Origin: Nitrospira sp.
GTDB lineage: Bacteria; Nitrospirota; Nitrospiria; Nitrospirales; Nitrospiraceae
DNA: 35,835 bases
Assembly: GCA_005116895.1 (NCBI GenBank)
Contig: SWDO01000001.1
Coordinates: 65,398 to 101,232 of the forward strand
Direction: 5' to 3'
Shown piece after piece: positions 25,125-33,741 of the stretch (the stretch's first letter is position 1; each line of letters starts with the position of its first letter). The position numbers and the translations under genes were made by a program. The notes under the pieces are model-generated. The model was not told the DNA's origin and searched no databases. It was given only the letters and a program-made list of their open reading frames with translations.

Positions 25125-25982
25125 ATGATGAGCCAAACCCGCAGAGCCTGTTTCGCTTTTTTCCTTCTCATTGTTGCCTCACCGAGTCTGCTGATCGCGG
25201 CGGAGAAACGTCCCGCTGCGATCCTCGTGAGAGACGCGCTGACGGCTCCTGGCCAGCTTGCCACCGTAGAGGCCAAACTCATTTCAAAACGTCTCATGCT
25301 TATTGCTGCGCTTGGCGGGGAACCACTTGAACTCGTGTTGGATGGGAAGGTTGTCGCCACGGCGTTGACCGGGGGTGATGGCAGGGCCTTCTTCACCTAT
25401 ACTCCAAAGGCGCAAGGTCTCACACCTGTCCACGTCCGCATTGGCAACAGCCCACGAGTCGAGCAGGCAGAAGGCCAGGCCAATCTCGCGGTGTGGGAGA
25501 AGCGGCAGCCTATTCTTATGATCGAATTGTCGTCACTGATTGAAGAACCACTACCGAGTCGAATCCCTTCCATCGGGATAGCGCCTGAATCGGAGCGTAA
25601 GCCAATGGCTGAGGTCGCCGATGAGCTGGGGAAGCTCACACAGTTTTACTATCGTGTCATCTATGTCGTGACGTTGCCTGTGGGAGGGGATGGGTTTCAG
25701 AAGAGCGCTGAGGCGAGGGATTGGCTCAAGAGACACAAGCTTCCGACTGGTTATGTCTTGGCGTTGCCGGCTGATACCAACACCTTGGGGTCAAAGATTG
25801 ACGAGTTCCATGCCGCAGGATGGAAGACCATCAAGACTGGGGTCGGCCGATCCAAAGCATTTGCTGAGGCATTTCTGCAGCGTCGCCTCGACGCGATCAT
25901 GGTGCCGGAACCCACGAAGGGCGAGGTACCGCGCAAGGCCAAGGTGGCGAAGAATTGGAAGGATGTGAGGAAGAAGCTGTAG
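25125..25982 (+). CDS. secreted protein with Ig-like N-terminal and HAD/phosphatase-like C-terminal part
   Basis: A signal peptide (RRACFAFFLLIVASPSLLIAA) leads into an Ig-like beta region (GQLATVEAKLISKRLMLIAALGG to VHVRI). The C-terminal half (YYRVIYVVTL, ARDWLKRHKLPTGYVLALP, LGSKIDEFHAAGWKTIKTGVG) has the rhythm of HAD/lipin-like or polyphosphate-phosphatase domains, but the first catalytic Asp box is not seen, so activity is uncertain. Starts at 25116, 25125 or 25128 are all possible; a frame also begins at TTG 25098. It ends 34 nt from the stop of the converging gene. Confidence 0.65.
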   Translation: MMSQTRRACFAFFLLIVASPSLLIAAEKRPAAILVRDALTAPGQLATVEAKLISKRLMLIAALGGEPLELVLDGKVVATALTGGDGRAFFTYTPKAQGLTPVHVRIGNSPRVEQAEGQANLAVWEKRQPILMIELSSLIEEPLPSRIPSIGIAPESERKPMAEVADELGKLTQFYYRVIYVVTLPVGGDGFQKSAEARDWLKRHKLPTGYVLALPADTNTLGSKIDEFHAAGWKTIKTGVGRSKAFAEAFLQRRLDAIMVPEPTKGEVPRKAKVAKNWKDVRKKL

Positions 25983-26016
25983 CAGGCGTCTTGATTGGTT
26001 TGGCGCTGGGGTTGTG

Positions 26017-27030
26017 TCACTTCGTCGCATGTGACAGGAGAAATTCCTGCAGCAACAAGCGCTGATCTGCCTCCAATTCCCGGCGTGAGCGGGGAGGAAC
26101 GATCCGTACCGACTCTTGAAGCCATGTGTCGCTCCAGAGTGAAACCAGTGGCCGTCGTGTGACTCGAACCTGTTCGACAAGGTACACCCCCTGCTCATAG
26201 AGGACGTTGCCTGGACAGCGATCGTTGAGAGCTCGTTGGGTGAACTCGATGCTCATCGAAATCGCACCGTTTTCTCCTGTATTTGGTGCGAGTTGAAGTC
26301 CCGCCTCGGTCAGTTGGCGTACGGCGTTGGTCCGTAGAGCCGAAGACCACCGTCCAGCCAAGATCGATAGGCTCAACACTCGGACCTTCCCGAGATCTCG
26401 GTCTGTCTGTTGCTGGGGGCTGCCGGGTGTCAGTAAGAATTGCGGGTCAACGTTCACGCCCGGTGTGATGGGTCTTTCGTGGGGCTGACGATTGGCCGTT
26501 GTATAGTCTGTGATGAATTGACGGATGAAGCCATCCAAGTCCGTGATGATCCGCTCATTGTCGACTGGCCCACGCACCTCCTTGTCAGATTCAATCAGCC
26601 ACGTTGTGTCTCTGATGGTGGAACCGGTCCTTAGGACGGTAACCGGTTCGGTGAGTGCCAAAGACGGCGCATAAAGAACCTTGCCTGGGCAGAGATCATC
26701 GATTGGACGTGGGTCAAGCGTGAGAGTCAGAATGGCTGACGGAGGCCTCTGTGATGAGTCTGAATCGGGGATCGGAAGTCCAGCTTCTGCGAACAGCGTC
26801 AGTGCCCGATGGTGTAGCGCTGCTTTCAGTTTGTCAGGCGCGATGACGATGAGTTGTACCTGGCGCAGATCCAGCTCCTCCGTGCTGCTCATGTAGGCCG
26901 TTGTTGCTGCGATACTCGTGGTTGATGTGAAAGCCAGCGAGAGCGCGAAGAGCCAACCTATCGGCTGAACCAGTCTGGTTGTATTCACAGCTGCCAGCGA
27001 AGTACAGCAAGAGCTGTACCAAGGCGGCAT
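26017..27030 (-). CDS. exported protein with an internal duplication, function unknown
   Basis: A hydrophobic segment near residues 22-41 (IGWLFALSLAFTSTTSIAA) indicates a signal peptide. The rest contains two copies of a module of about 115 residues: each has CPGxVLY, then LxExVxVxR, then DTWLxES (for example DLCPGKVLYAPSLAL and DRCPGNVLYEQGVYL). The repeats are diverged, so the duplication is old. ATG 27030 is kept, but GTG 26988, which shortens the n-region, is a good alternative. No enzyme motif was seen. It may bind something in the envelope. Confidence 0.68.
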   Translation of the reverse strand: MPPWYSSCCTSLAAVNTTRLVQPIGWLFALSLAFTSTTSIAATTAYMSSTEELDLRQVQLIVIAPDKLKAALHHRALTLFAEAGLPIPDSDSSQRPPSAILTLTLDPRPIDDLCPGKVLYAPSLALTEPVTVLRTGSTIRDTTWLIESDKEVRGPVDNERIITDLDGFIRQFITDYTTANRQPHERPITPGVNVDPQFLLTPGSPQQQTDRDLGKVRVLSLSILAGRWSSALRTNAVRQLTEAGLQLAPNTGENGAISMSIEFTQRALNDRCPGNVLYEQGVYLVEQVRVTRRPLVSLWSDTWLQESVRIVPPRSRRELEADQRLLLQEFLLSHATK

Positions 27031-27089
27031 ATCTCAGTATTGCAAGAATTCATGAGTTACGTAGTTAAATTTAGTAATAGTTGTCATAT

Positions 27090-27123
27090 CATTGACGGTT
27101 CCAGGCAGTTACATTCGTCAATG
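27090..27123. promoter_or_regulatory. 8-bp inverted repeat, possible operator
   Basis: cattgacg (27090-27097) and its exact complement cgtcaatg (27116-27123) flank an 18-nt spacer, 60-93 nt upstream of the exported protein's start. It is a weak candidate for a regulator site in the 231-nt gap after the HD-GYP gene; nothing else was recognised there. Confidence 0.25.
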
Positions 27124-27261
27124 GTTTGTCAGTCTCATGACGTATAAAAGGGGTCGGGAGTCTTACATGCGTGTGTGTGTTCTGGAGGGAGAGGTCGAGG
27201 ATGGACGGCGTTAGCGGATCAGCTAGATTGAAGCCTTGTTCATTGCAGCGATGAGAGAGCT

Positions 27262-28482
27262 TCATGCCGCTTTCTTGTCGAGGTAGTCAGTCGGGTCGAT
27301 GCCGGATTGCTGGGGATCCAGAATGGCCGTGATCTTGCGATGCGGTGTTTCCATCTGTGCGGCGAGGTCTTGCTCATGGGGCTTTGAGAGCAAGGTATTT
27401 CCTGCGCTCTTGACCAGGAGTACCACCGGGGTTAGCGGTACATGGTGATGGATCTGTGTGACGATGGCGACTTCTCCCGTATTCAACTCCACAACCGAGC
27501 CGACCGGATAGACTCCTACTACGTGGATGAATCGCTGGACCAAGGTGGTGTCCAAATGCCCTTCCAACGCCAGGCGATAGAGAAACTGTAGGGCTTCATG
27601 CGCGACACGTCCCTTGTGGTAGCAGCGATCGCTCGTGATCGCATCGTAGATGTCGACTACTGCGGCCATCAGGCCGAATTGGCTGAGTTCGCTTCTGACT
27701 CGTCGGTGTGGATACCCGGTGCCGTCCACCCGTTCGTGATGCTCGAGAGCAGGGCGTAGGTAGGCATCGCCTAATCCAGTCGTCGTGGTGAGCACCTCCA
27801 CCCCCCGTAAGACATGCTGTTTCATGATCTCCATCTCATGCGATTCAAACCGGCCAGGCTTGTTGAGAATTTCTGGAGGGATCTTGGTTTTGCCGATGTC
27901 ATGCAGCAGCGTTCCGACTCCGATCTGGTGTAGGGCATTACGTTCAAAGCTCAGATCGCGTTCCAGGGACATGGCCAGAATCGAGGTATTGACGGAGTGG
28001 TAGAAGGTGTATTCATCGAACTTCTTAAGCCTCGATAAACTGGTCAGGGCATCGGGATTTCTGAGCACGCTGCCGGTCATGTCGGAAACGACCCGATTGA
28101 CTTCATCCATATTGATGGCCCGTCCAAGCCGTGTGTCATGCATGGCGTTCTGCACGATCGTCTTGGCGGCTTGATACACGCGCCTAGCATCCGGCAGTTC
28201 CTCCTCGAATGGGATGGTGGGTGGCACCGATGCCGGTTCTTCCGCTGTCGTGAGCACGGGATCCGTGGCGATGTCCGGTGCCACGTCTGGTGTGTCCGGA
28301 ATCTTCGCTGCGTCGAGATTCACCACCAGCGTGCGTACTCCGCTGGCTTTTAATTGTGCGATTTGCTCGAAGGATGTGACCGTCATTCGGTGCCGAAAAA
28401 ACGGTGTGTCCAGCCAGGAACGATCTAACTTGTCGATCTGCATCCCCGGCTGCAATTCGTCGATGGAGATCTGTTTTTTCAT
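27262..28482 (-). CDS. HD-GYP protein with N-terminal DUF3391-like domain (copy A)
   Basis: 406 residues. The N-terminal part (MKKQISIDELQPGMQIDKLDRSW...HRMTVTSFEQIAQL) is DUF3391-like; a Pro/Glu-rich linker follows at about 60-95. The HD-GYP domain has HDIGKTKIP (HD 194-195), HHERVDGTGYP (HHE 248-250, GYP 256-258) and DIYDAIT with D280. All metal ligands I can identify are present, so c-di-GMP hydrolysis is predicted. The frame is open to 28764, but ATG 28482 matches the start of copy B. No Shine-Dalgarno sequence is visible. It is in tandem with, and gaplessly alignable to, copy B. Confidence 0.93.
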   Translation of the reverse strand: MKKQISIDELQPGMQIDKLDRSWLDTPFFRHRMTVTSFEQIAQLKASGVRTLVVNLDAAKIPDTPDVAPDIATDPVLTTAEEPASVPPTIPFEEELPDARRVYQAAKTIVQNAMHDTRLGRAINMDEVNRVVSDMTGSVLRNPDALTSLSRLKKFDEYTFYHSVNTSILAMSLERDLSFERNALHQIGVGTLLHDIGKTKIPPEILNKPGRFESHEMEIMKQHVLRGVEVLTTTTGLGDAYLRPALEHHERVDGTGYPHRRVRSELSQFGLMAAVVDIYDAITSDRCYHKGRVAHEALQFLYRLALEGHLDTTLVQRFIHVVGVYPVGSVVELNTGEVAIVTQIHHHVPLTPVVLLVKSAGNTLLSKPHEQDLAAQMETPHRKITAILDPQQSGIDPTDYLDKKAA

Positions 28483-28618
28483 GGCAATAGGAAGGTGAAT
28501 CGGACTCTCCAGTAAGCGATATCGGACCGTCTCACACAAACCTTGAGGCTCAAGAAGGCGCAGCGGTTGCTGTATCGTGTGGAGAAACGAGAGAGGTCCG
28601 ATGATGCGCTGACGTGGG

Positions 28619-29839
28619 TTATGCGGCTTTCTTATCGAGATAGAGGGTTGGGTCAAGGCCGGCTTGTTGAGGAGGGAGGACGGTCGTAATGCTCCGACGC
28701 GGCGTCTCCGTTTGCCCCGAGAGATCCTGCTCGTGAGGACTTGAGAGCAGGGTGTTCCCCGCACTCTTCACGAGGAGCACCACCGGAGCCAATGGCGCCT
28801 CATGGTTGACCTGTTTGACGATGCCTGTCTCGCCGGTATTCAGCTCCACGACCGATCCGACGGGGTAGACTCCCACGACCTGTATGAATTGCTGAACTAA
28901 TGTCGGGTCAAGGTGGCCTTCGAGCGAGAGGCGATACAGCAACTGAAGGGCTTGATGGGCAGGTTGCCCCTTGTGGTAGCACCGATCGCTCGTCATCGCG
29001 TCATAGATATCGACGATGGCCGTGATGAGGCCGAACTGGCTGATGTCTTTCTGCGCGCGCCGATTCGGATATCCGGCTCCGTTCACTCGCTCGTGGTGCT
29101 CGAGCGCAGGCTGGACGTACGAATCTCCTAAGTCGGTTGTGCTGGCCAAGACCTCAACCCCTCTGAGGACATGTTGCTTCATAATCTCCATCTCGTGCGC
29201 TTCAAACCGGCCGGGTTTGTTCAGGATTTCAAGGGGCACTTTTGTTTTTCCAATGTCGTGCAGCAACGTCCCCACACCGGCGAGATGGATGGCGGCCCGA
29301 TCGAACCCAAGGCTCTGTCCCAACGACATGGCCAGTAGGGACGTGTTGACGGAATGGTAAAAGGTGTATTCGTCGAATCGCTTGAGTCTGGACAGGCTGG
29401 ATAGGGCGTCTGGATTCCGAAAGACGCTGTCCGTCATGTCAGTCACGACCGCCCTCACGGCATCGACGTTGATCGCCCGTCCCAGCCGTGTGTCATGCAT
29501 GGCGTCTTGAATGACGGTCTTCGCAGCCTGATACACCTGTCTGGCAACGGCCAGCTCTTCTTCGAAGGGGACAACCGGCGGTGCCGACACCGGTTCTTCC
29601 ACTGCGGGGACATTGGAATCATCGGCAAGACTCTGCTCCGGTGCCGGCGCTTCCTGGACAGGTTCTGCATCAATTCGGACGACCAGTGTCTGGACCCCAC
29701 AGGCTTTCAGCTGTGCGATCTGTTGATGCGAGGTGATCGTCATTTTGTGCCGAAAAAATGGCGTACTCAGCCAGGACCGATCGAGCTGTTCGATCAGCAT
29801 GCCTGCTTGTAATTCGTCGATTCCAATCCGCTTTGTCAT
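28619..29839 (-). CDS. HD-GYP protein with N-terminal DUF3391-like domain (copy B)
   Basis: Also 406 residues and alignable to copy A without gaps through the HD-GYP core (for example MKQHVLRGVEVL in both). It has HDIGKTKVP (HD 194-195), HHE 248-250 and GYP 256-258, but the signature reads HHERVNGAGYP: Asn replaces the usual Asp, and Ala replaces Thr/Ser/Gln. That position is not a known metal ligand, so activity may persist. The linker (residues 60-90) is the most diverged part. Start ATG 29839; the frame extends to 29953. Upstream is the pseudo-receiver sigma54 activator (147 nt away), a candidate regulator or operon partner. Confidence 0.92.
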   Translation of the reverse strand: MTKRIGIDELQAGMLIEQLDRSWLSTPFFRHKMTITSHQQIAQLKACGVQTLVVRIDAEPVQEAPAPEQSLADDSNVPAVEEPVSAPPVVPFEEELAVARQVYQAAKTVIQDAMHDTRLGRAINVDAVRAVVTDMTDSVFRNPDALSSLSRLKRFDEYTFYHSVNTSLLAMSLGQSLGFDRAAIHLAGVGTLLHDIGKTKVPLEILNKPGRFEAHEMEIMKQHVLRGVEVLASTTDLGDSYVQPALEHHERVNGAGYPNRRAQKDISQFGLITAIVDIYDAMTSDRCYHKGQPAHQALQLLYRLSLEGHLDPTLVQQFIQVVGVYPVGSVVELNTGETGIVKQVNHEAPLAPVVLLVKSAGNTLLSSPHEQDLSGQTETPRRSITTVLPPQQAGLDPTLYLDKKAA

Positions 29840-29986
29840 AGGAATATCGGGTTGAGGCGCTCCTTCTCCGGAGCAGTATCGGTCTGCATCAGCAAATCTT
29901 AAGGCTTGAGTGACTGCAACACAGTCATGTGCCCATGAAAGCCTACATGGCATCGGGACTTGGAAGCTGAAGCGAGCGCTGTCGCA

Positions 29987-31327
29987 TCAAGACAGGTGAT
30001 ACTTCGCCATGCGGTAACGAAGCGTATTGCGGGTCATCTTCAGGAGGCGGCTGGCTTCCGAGATATTGCCGGACGTCTTTCGAAGGGCTTCTTCGAGCAT
30101 CCGTTTTTCCATGTCCTGAAACGACAGGCCGAAGGCAAGCAACGACGGCTTGGGACTCTGGCTCACGCCATTGGTCGAGGAAACGGTTTTCACGGAGGCT
30201 GGTAAATGAGTAGGTTGAATGATCTCTGCTTTGCAGGTGATGGTCAGCCATTCGACAACATTGTGGAGCTCGCGGACGTTTCCAGGCCAGTCGTGCTTGT
30301 GAAGGACGGCAAGGGCTGCCGGGTCGATCGCCCTAATACGACACCCGCGCTCCTGTTTGGCTCGCTCCAAGAAAATCAAGAGAATCGGCTCGATGTCTTC
30401 AAGCCGTTCGCGCAACGGAGGAATCCGGAGCTGGTACACATTCAGCCGATAGTAAAGATCGAGGCGGAACCGACCGGCCTTGATGTGGGCCAGCAGATCC
30501 TCATTTGTGGCGGCGATGATGCGGATATCGACCTTGCGACTGCGAGTATCGCCCAAGGGATCGATCGTATGGTTTTCCAGCACACGGAGGAGCTTGGCCT
30601 GTGCCGCCGAACTCATTTCCCCGATCTCATCGAGAAATAATGTTCCCCCCTCCGCCAGTTGGAATCGTCCGGGCTTTGCCCGCTTGGCGTCGGTAAAGGC
30701 ACCCGATTCATAACCGAATAACTCCGATTCTAGGAGATTCTCTGGGATGCCGGCGCAATTCAGTGTAATCAGCGGACCCTTGGCTCGTGGACTGTAGTGA
30801 TGAATCGCCTCGGCAAACAGTTCTTTGCCGGTTCCACTGTCACCGGTGACGAGGACGGTCGCATCCGTCAACGCCACTTCTTTGGCCAGTTGCTTCATGA
30901 GATTCATTTGCGGCGAGACGCTGATGATGGACGCAAAGGGATCAGGTGGCGAGGACGGGAGAACCGACAATCTGGACCGGTGGAGGGCTTGTGGGATAGC
31001 GAGCTGGAGGTCTTCGAGACAAACCGGTTTAGTCAGGTAATCGACCGCACCGGCACGCATAATCTCCACCGCGTCTCTGATGGAATGGCGGTCTCCGATC
31101 ACAAGGAGGGGTGGAGAGTGGGGCGCCTGACGAGCATATTCAAAGAGGGGAGTCAGGGTATGGGCATTCCCCTCGGCAACGACCAGTACGGGTGAAATAT
31201 CAGACCAGAGAGCGAGTCCTTCAGATACCGTATCGGCGGAGTGAATGGTGGCGTGAGGCGAAACTGTTTGGAGGAGCTCTTTGAGGTCGGAGTCTTGAGA
31301 AAAGAGGAGAAATGTCTGAAGGTTCAT
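29987..31327 (-). CDS. sigma54 activator with a degenerate receiver (Glu in place of phospho-Asp)
   Basis: 446 residues: receiver-like 1-120, AAA+ 140-375, Fis-type helix-turn-helix at the end (SEASRLLKMTRNTLRYRM). In the receiver the strand normally ending in the phospho-acceptor Asp reads PVLVVAE, placing Glu52 where Asp is expected, and the N-terminal acidic pair is also lost; the lysine in YLTKP is kept. AAA+ motifs are intact: GDSGTGKE, GAFTDA (canonical GAFTGA), LFLDEIGE. ATG 31327 has a perfect AAGGAGG upstream. Phosphorylation-independent or constitutive activity is therefore plausible. The two HD-GYP genes follow on the same strand. Confidence 0.92.
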   Translation of the reverse strand: MNLQTFLLFSQDSDLKELLQTVSPHATIHSADTVSEGLALWSDISPVLVVAEGNAHTLTPLFEYARQAPHSPPLLVIGDRHSIRDAVEIMRAGAVDYLTKPVCLEDLQLAIPQALHRSRLSVLPSSPPDPFASIISVSPQMNLMKQLAKEVALTDATVLVTGDSGTGKELFAEAIHHYSPRAKGPLITLNCAGIPENLLESELFGYESGAFTDAKRAKPGRFQLAEGGTLFLDEIGEMSSAAQAKLLRVLENHTIDPLGDTRSRKVDIRIIAATNEDLLAHIKAGRFRLDLYYRLNVYQLRIPPLRERLEDIEPILLIFLERAKQERGCRIRAIDPAALAVLHKHDWPGNVRELHNVVEWLTITCKAEIIQPTHLPASVKTVSSTNGVSQSPKPSLLAFGLSFQDMEKRMLEEALRKTSGNISEASRLLKMTRNTLRYRMAKYHLS

Positions 31328-31474
31328 CGGAGTCCTCCTTATACAGAGCTCCTGTAGAACCAAATCGACAATAGCCTATACCTTTTGATGCAAAGAAAGA
31401 AAGGGGTGAGGGAGAAGAAGGTACGGTTCAGCTTCTTGCGCTGACAAGCATGGGGGCTGATGGGAAAGAGAGCA

Positions 31475-31509
31475 CGGGCTGTCAGTCGAGATTCTTGACT
31501 GACAGCCCG
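31475..31509 (-). terminator. hairpin terminator after the cytochrome c gene
   Basis: A perfect 13-bp stem (cgggctgtcagtc at 31475-31487, complement at 31497-31509) with a 9-nt loop lies 38 nt beyond the cytochrome c stop on the minus strand. The following T-rich tract (gctctcttt) is modest. Confidence 0.6.
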
Positions 31510-31547
31510 CCAACTATCATGTCGCAGAGTGAAAGTCTTTGCAGTTG

Positions 31548-32006
31548 CTATTCCTTGTCGACACAGAATGTTCGCTCATACGCGATGATCGTCCAGGCTT
31601 CTTCTTCAGTGATGATGTTACCCTTGAGCAGGGCAGGCATCCCTGTACCAGGGCTTCCGTTCTTTATGACCCAGAATAGTTCCCCGTCGTTCCGCTTCTT
31701 ATGGAACTTACAATTTGTAAGATTTCGTGGGCCTGGTGTAAGCAGCATTCCACCTGCCCCATCACCCTCGCCACTCTGACCGTGACAGTTTAGGCAGGTG
31801 CCCTTGCCTTCATAGAGATCCTTGCCCTTGGCGATGACGTCAGGAGTCACGGTGATCGGACTCTTCATTTTTCGTGCTTCCCCACGTTCAGCGTCTGGCA
31901 CACGAGGCTTCAGTGGGTCGGACTCAGGACCAGACCAGCCAGCCGTACTCCACAAGGCAACGGCGATGAAACTACACAACGTCACAATCAACCGCGTCCC
32001 TCTCAT
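31548..32006 (-). CDS. small periplasmic class I cytochrome c
   Basis: 152 residues with a signal peptide (RLIVTLCSFIAVALWSTAGW). One haem-binding motif CLNCH (C71, C74, H75) and axial Met123 in GTGMPAL. Two further cysteines (C99 in TNCKF, C147 in TFCVD) could form a disulfide. It transfers electrons in the periplasm. GGAGGA lies just upstream of ATG 32006. It is downstream of the haemoglobin and nirK genes, so it is a candidate electron donor for the nitrite reductase, but both genes upstream have their own terminator region. Confidence 0.92.
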   Translation of the reverse strand: MRGTRLIVTLCSFIAVALWSTAGWSGPESDPLKPRVPDAERGEARKMKSPITVTPDVIAKGKDLYEGKGTCLNCHGQSGEGDGAGGMLLTPGPRNLTNCKFHKKRNDGELFWVIKNGSPGTGMPALLKGNIITEEEAWTIIAYERTFCVDKE

Positions 32007-32191
32007 GGTTCCTCCTTGGTGATGGCAACTGGTGCTCCTACCAGATGGCTGCTCTCGCTGCGCATCTAGAGGCACACATTTGGGGTTTATGTTAACACGA
32101 TATTATCCCAAGTTGCAGCGCCTCTATCTCATGGAACGTGGCGTGATTGGGGTAGCGGGGGGCTAAGCTCGCAGTAGCGCAGTAGAAATAA

Positions 32192-32229
32192 TCTCGCCGG
32201 TCCGAACTCATTGGTCCGGACCGGCGAGA
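32192..32229 (-). terminator. intrinsic terminator after the truncated haemoglobin gene
   Basis: A perfect 13-bp GC-rich stem (tctcgccggtccg at 32192-32204, complement at 32217-32229) with a 12-nt loop is followed on the minus strand by TTATTTCT. It starts 41 nt after the haemoglobin stop. This is the most convincing Rho-independent terminator in the window. Confidence 0.8.
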
Positions 32230-32270
32230 GACTCACGTGGAACGGTGGCAGTGTTCACCACTGCACGTCA

Positions 32271-32714
32271 CTAGGGAACTTCGACGATATCTTTGTTCAT
32301 CGGTCCGAGAACGGCGAGCAACTCGCCCTTTTCTTTCGCCGGCACGTTGAAGGTATCCAAGGCACTGACCAAGTCCTCCACGAGTGCGTTGAAGGCAGCG
32401 GTGGTGACCTTCATGCCCTTGTGCGTCGTCTTCATATCACGGCCCGAGTAGGTGCAGGGGCCACCGCTCGCCGCGCACACCTGTTCGACCAGGAGCTTGT
32501 TGAGCTTCTTGAGGTCGGTGGTCGCAAAATAGCTGTTAATGCGCTTGTCTGCACCCACATTGCCGATGAACTTGGTAACAACGGCTTGAATCGCACCCTG
32601 TCCGCCGAGCCGGTCATAGAGCGATGCATCTGCGGCAAAGGACGTGGCAGTGCTCAGCGTCCAGGTGGCTGCTACGGCCACGACCATACTCATCATCTTC
32701 TTACTCAATGACAT
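32271..32714 (-). CDS. exported group I truncated haemoglobin
   Basis: 147 residues with a signal peptide (SKKMMSMVVAVAATWTLSTATSFAA, cut near 28). The globin part has LYDRLGG, SYFATTDL, GGPCTYSGRDM and the proximal-His helix KTTHKGM (H98). The distal position occupied by His in cyanobacterial GlbN aligns with Leu here, and the usual HF of the G helix is AF. Cys80 and Cys87 may form a disulfide. Such globins bind NO or O2. Export to the periplasm is unusual, and the position between nirK and a cytochrome c suggests NO detoxification or sensing. Confidence 0.88.
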   Translation of the reverse strand: MSLSKKMMSMVVAVAATWTLSTATSFAADASLYDRLGGQGAIQAVVTKFIGNVGADKRINSYFATTDLKKLNKLLVEQVCAASGGPCTYSGRDMKTTHKGMKVTTAAFNALVEDLVSALDTFNVPAKEKGELLAVLGPMNKDIVEVP

Positions 32715-32775
32715 ATCGTCTACTCCTTTGTGTGAGAATGAATTGACTGCAAGACCTCCGTACCCCGCTCATTCA

Positions 32776-33741
32776 TTACGGGTTCCAGGGGGTGTTTGGC
32801 ATCAACTGACCTTTATAGTCCTTGGGATTCTGGTTGGCGATCACAACCGCAATCGCACCACGCAAGGCGCCCGTCAAGGAGTGGGTCACGACTGGATACG
32901 CCCCTGGGTTGTCCGCGATCAGGTCAAAGGTGGCGGCGCTCCCTGGACCGACCACATAGGTCTGGACCCCGACGAACTTGTTGGCTGGATTGCCGCTTTC
33001 ATAGACATTGTCCCAGATTTCGGCGATCGGATGGAGCGAGGAGAACTCGTTTGGACCGGCATTGACGAAATAGATGCGTACCCGTTCACCAACCTTGACT
33101 TCCAACGGCTCTCCCCCCGGGAAGAACGGATGGTACTTGAAGATCCCGCCGTTGAAAACCGTATTGTCCCACTTCCGGTCAAACATCGCCTGCACGTTGT
33201 CAGGGTTCTTCCAGAACTCGGACTGGACCAGGACGAATTCACGATCCGCTTTTGGCCACGCATTGGCGTCCTTTGGATCCACGATAATGGCACCGAACAT
33301 ACCACGCGCGACGTGCTGGATCATGGGGCCCGCACCGCAGTGGTAGAAAAACACGCCAGGCTTCTTCGCCACGAAGGAGTACTTATGTGTCTCGCCTGGT
33401 CCAACCGTCTTGTGGTAGTTCTTCAAGAAGTCGAGCTCAGCCGCATGAAAGTCCATCGAATGGGGGAAGGTATTATTCTTGTCGCCGATCAAGGTGAAGT
33501 TCACCGTATCGCCTTCAGTGACCCGAACGACCGGGCCAGGCATCTGTCCGTTGAACGTCCAGGCTTTGTACTTCGTCCCGTTCCCATCAATGACGATTTC
33601 TGTTTCCATCGCCGTGAACGTGACCTCATGGACCTTCCCGCTGACAACCGCACCCGCTGGTGCCGGCATGGTATTACAGCCGCTGGCTCCCAAGATGGCG
33701 GCAAGCCCTAATGTAGCTGTGAGCACACGAAACCTCTGCAT
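32776..33741 (-). CDS. nirK: copper-containing nitrite reductase, lipoprotein type
   Basis: NirK reduces nitrite to nitric oxide in the periplasm. The 321-residue protein begins with a lipobox (ASGC, Cys22). Domain 1 has PHSMDFH (T1 H94, catalytic D97, T2 H99) and YHCGAGPMIQHVARGM (T2 H134, T1 C135, H143, M148). Domain 2 has SSLHPIAEIW (H237) and THSLTGALRGA (T2 H287). Every copper ligand and the catalytic Asp/His pair expected for NirK is present. It is shorter than classical NirK, as in Nitrospira. AGGGAGG precedes ATG 33741. Haemoglobin and cytochrome c genes follow on the same strand. Confidence 0.93.
   Translation of the reverse strand: MQRFRVLTATLGLAAILGASGCNTMPAPAGAVVSGKVHEVTFTAMETEIVIDGNGTKYKAWTFNGQMPGPVVRVTEGDTVNFTLIGDKNNTFPHSMDFHAAELDFLKNYHKTVGPGETHKYSFVAKKPGVFFYHCGAGPMIQHVARGMFGAIIVDPKDANAWPKADREFVLVQSEFWKNPDNVQAMFDRKWDNTVFNGGIFKYHPFFPGGEPLEVKVGERVRIYFVNAGPNEFSSLHPIAEIWDNVYESGNPANKFVGVQTYVVGPGSAATFDLIADNPGAYPVVTHSLTGALRGAIAVVIANQNPKDYKGQLMPNTPWNP

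Noticed and set aside
30206..30640. Plus-strand open frame of 144 codons opposite the sigma54 activator
   Set aside because: The minus strand encodes an intact AAA+ domain; this frame has no ribosome site or domain.
32644..33711. Long plus-strand open frame of 355 codons opposite nirK
   Set aside because: It is antisense to a clear NirK with all copper ligands, and its own translation has no recognisable domain; it is a shadow of GC-rich codon use.
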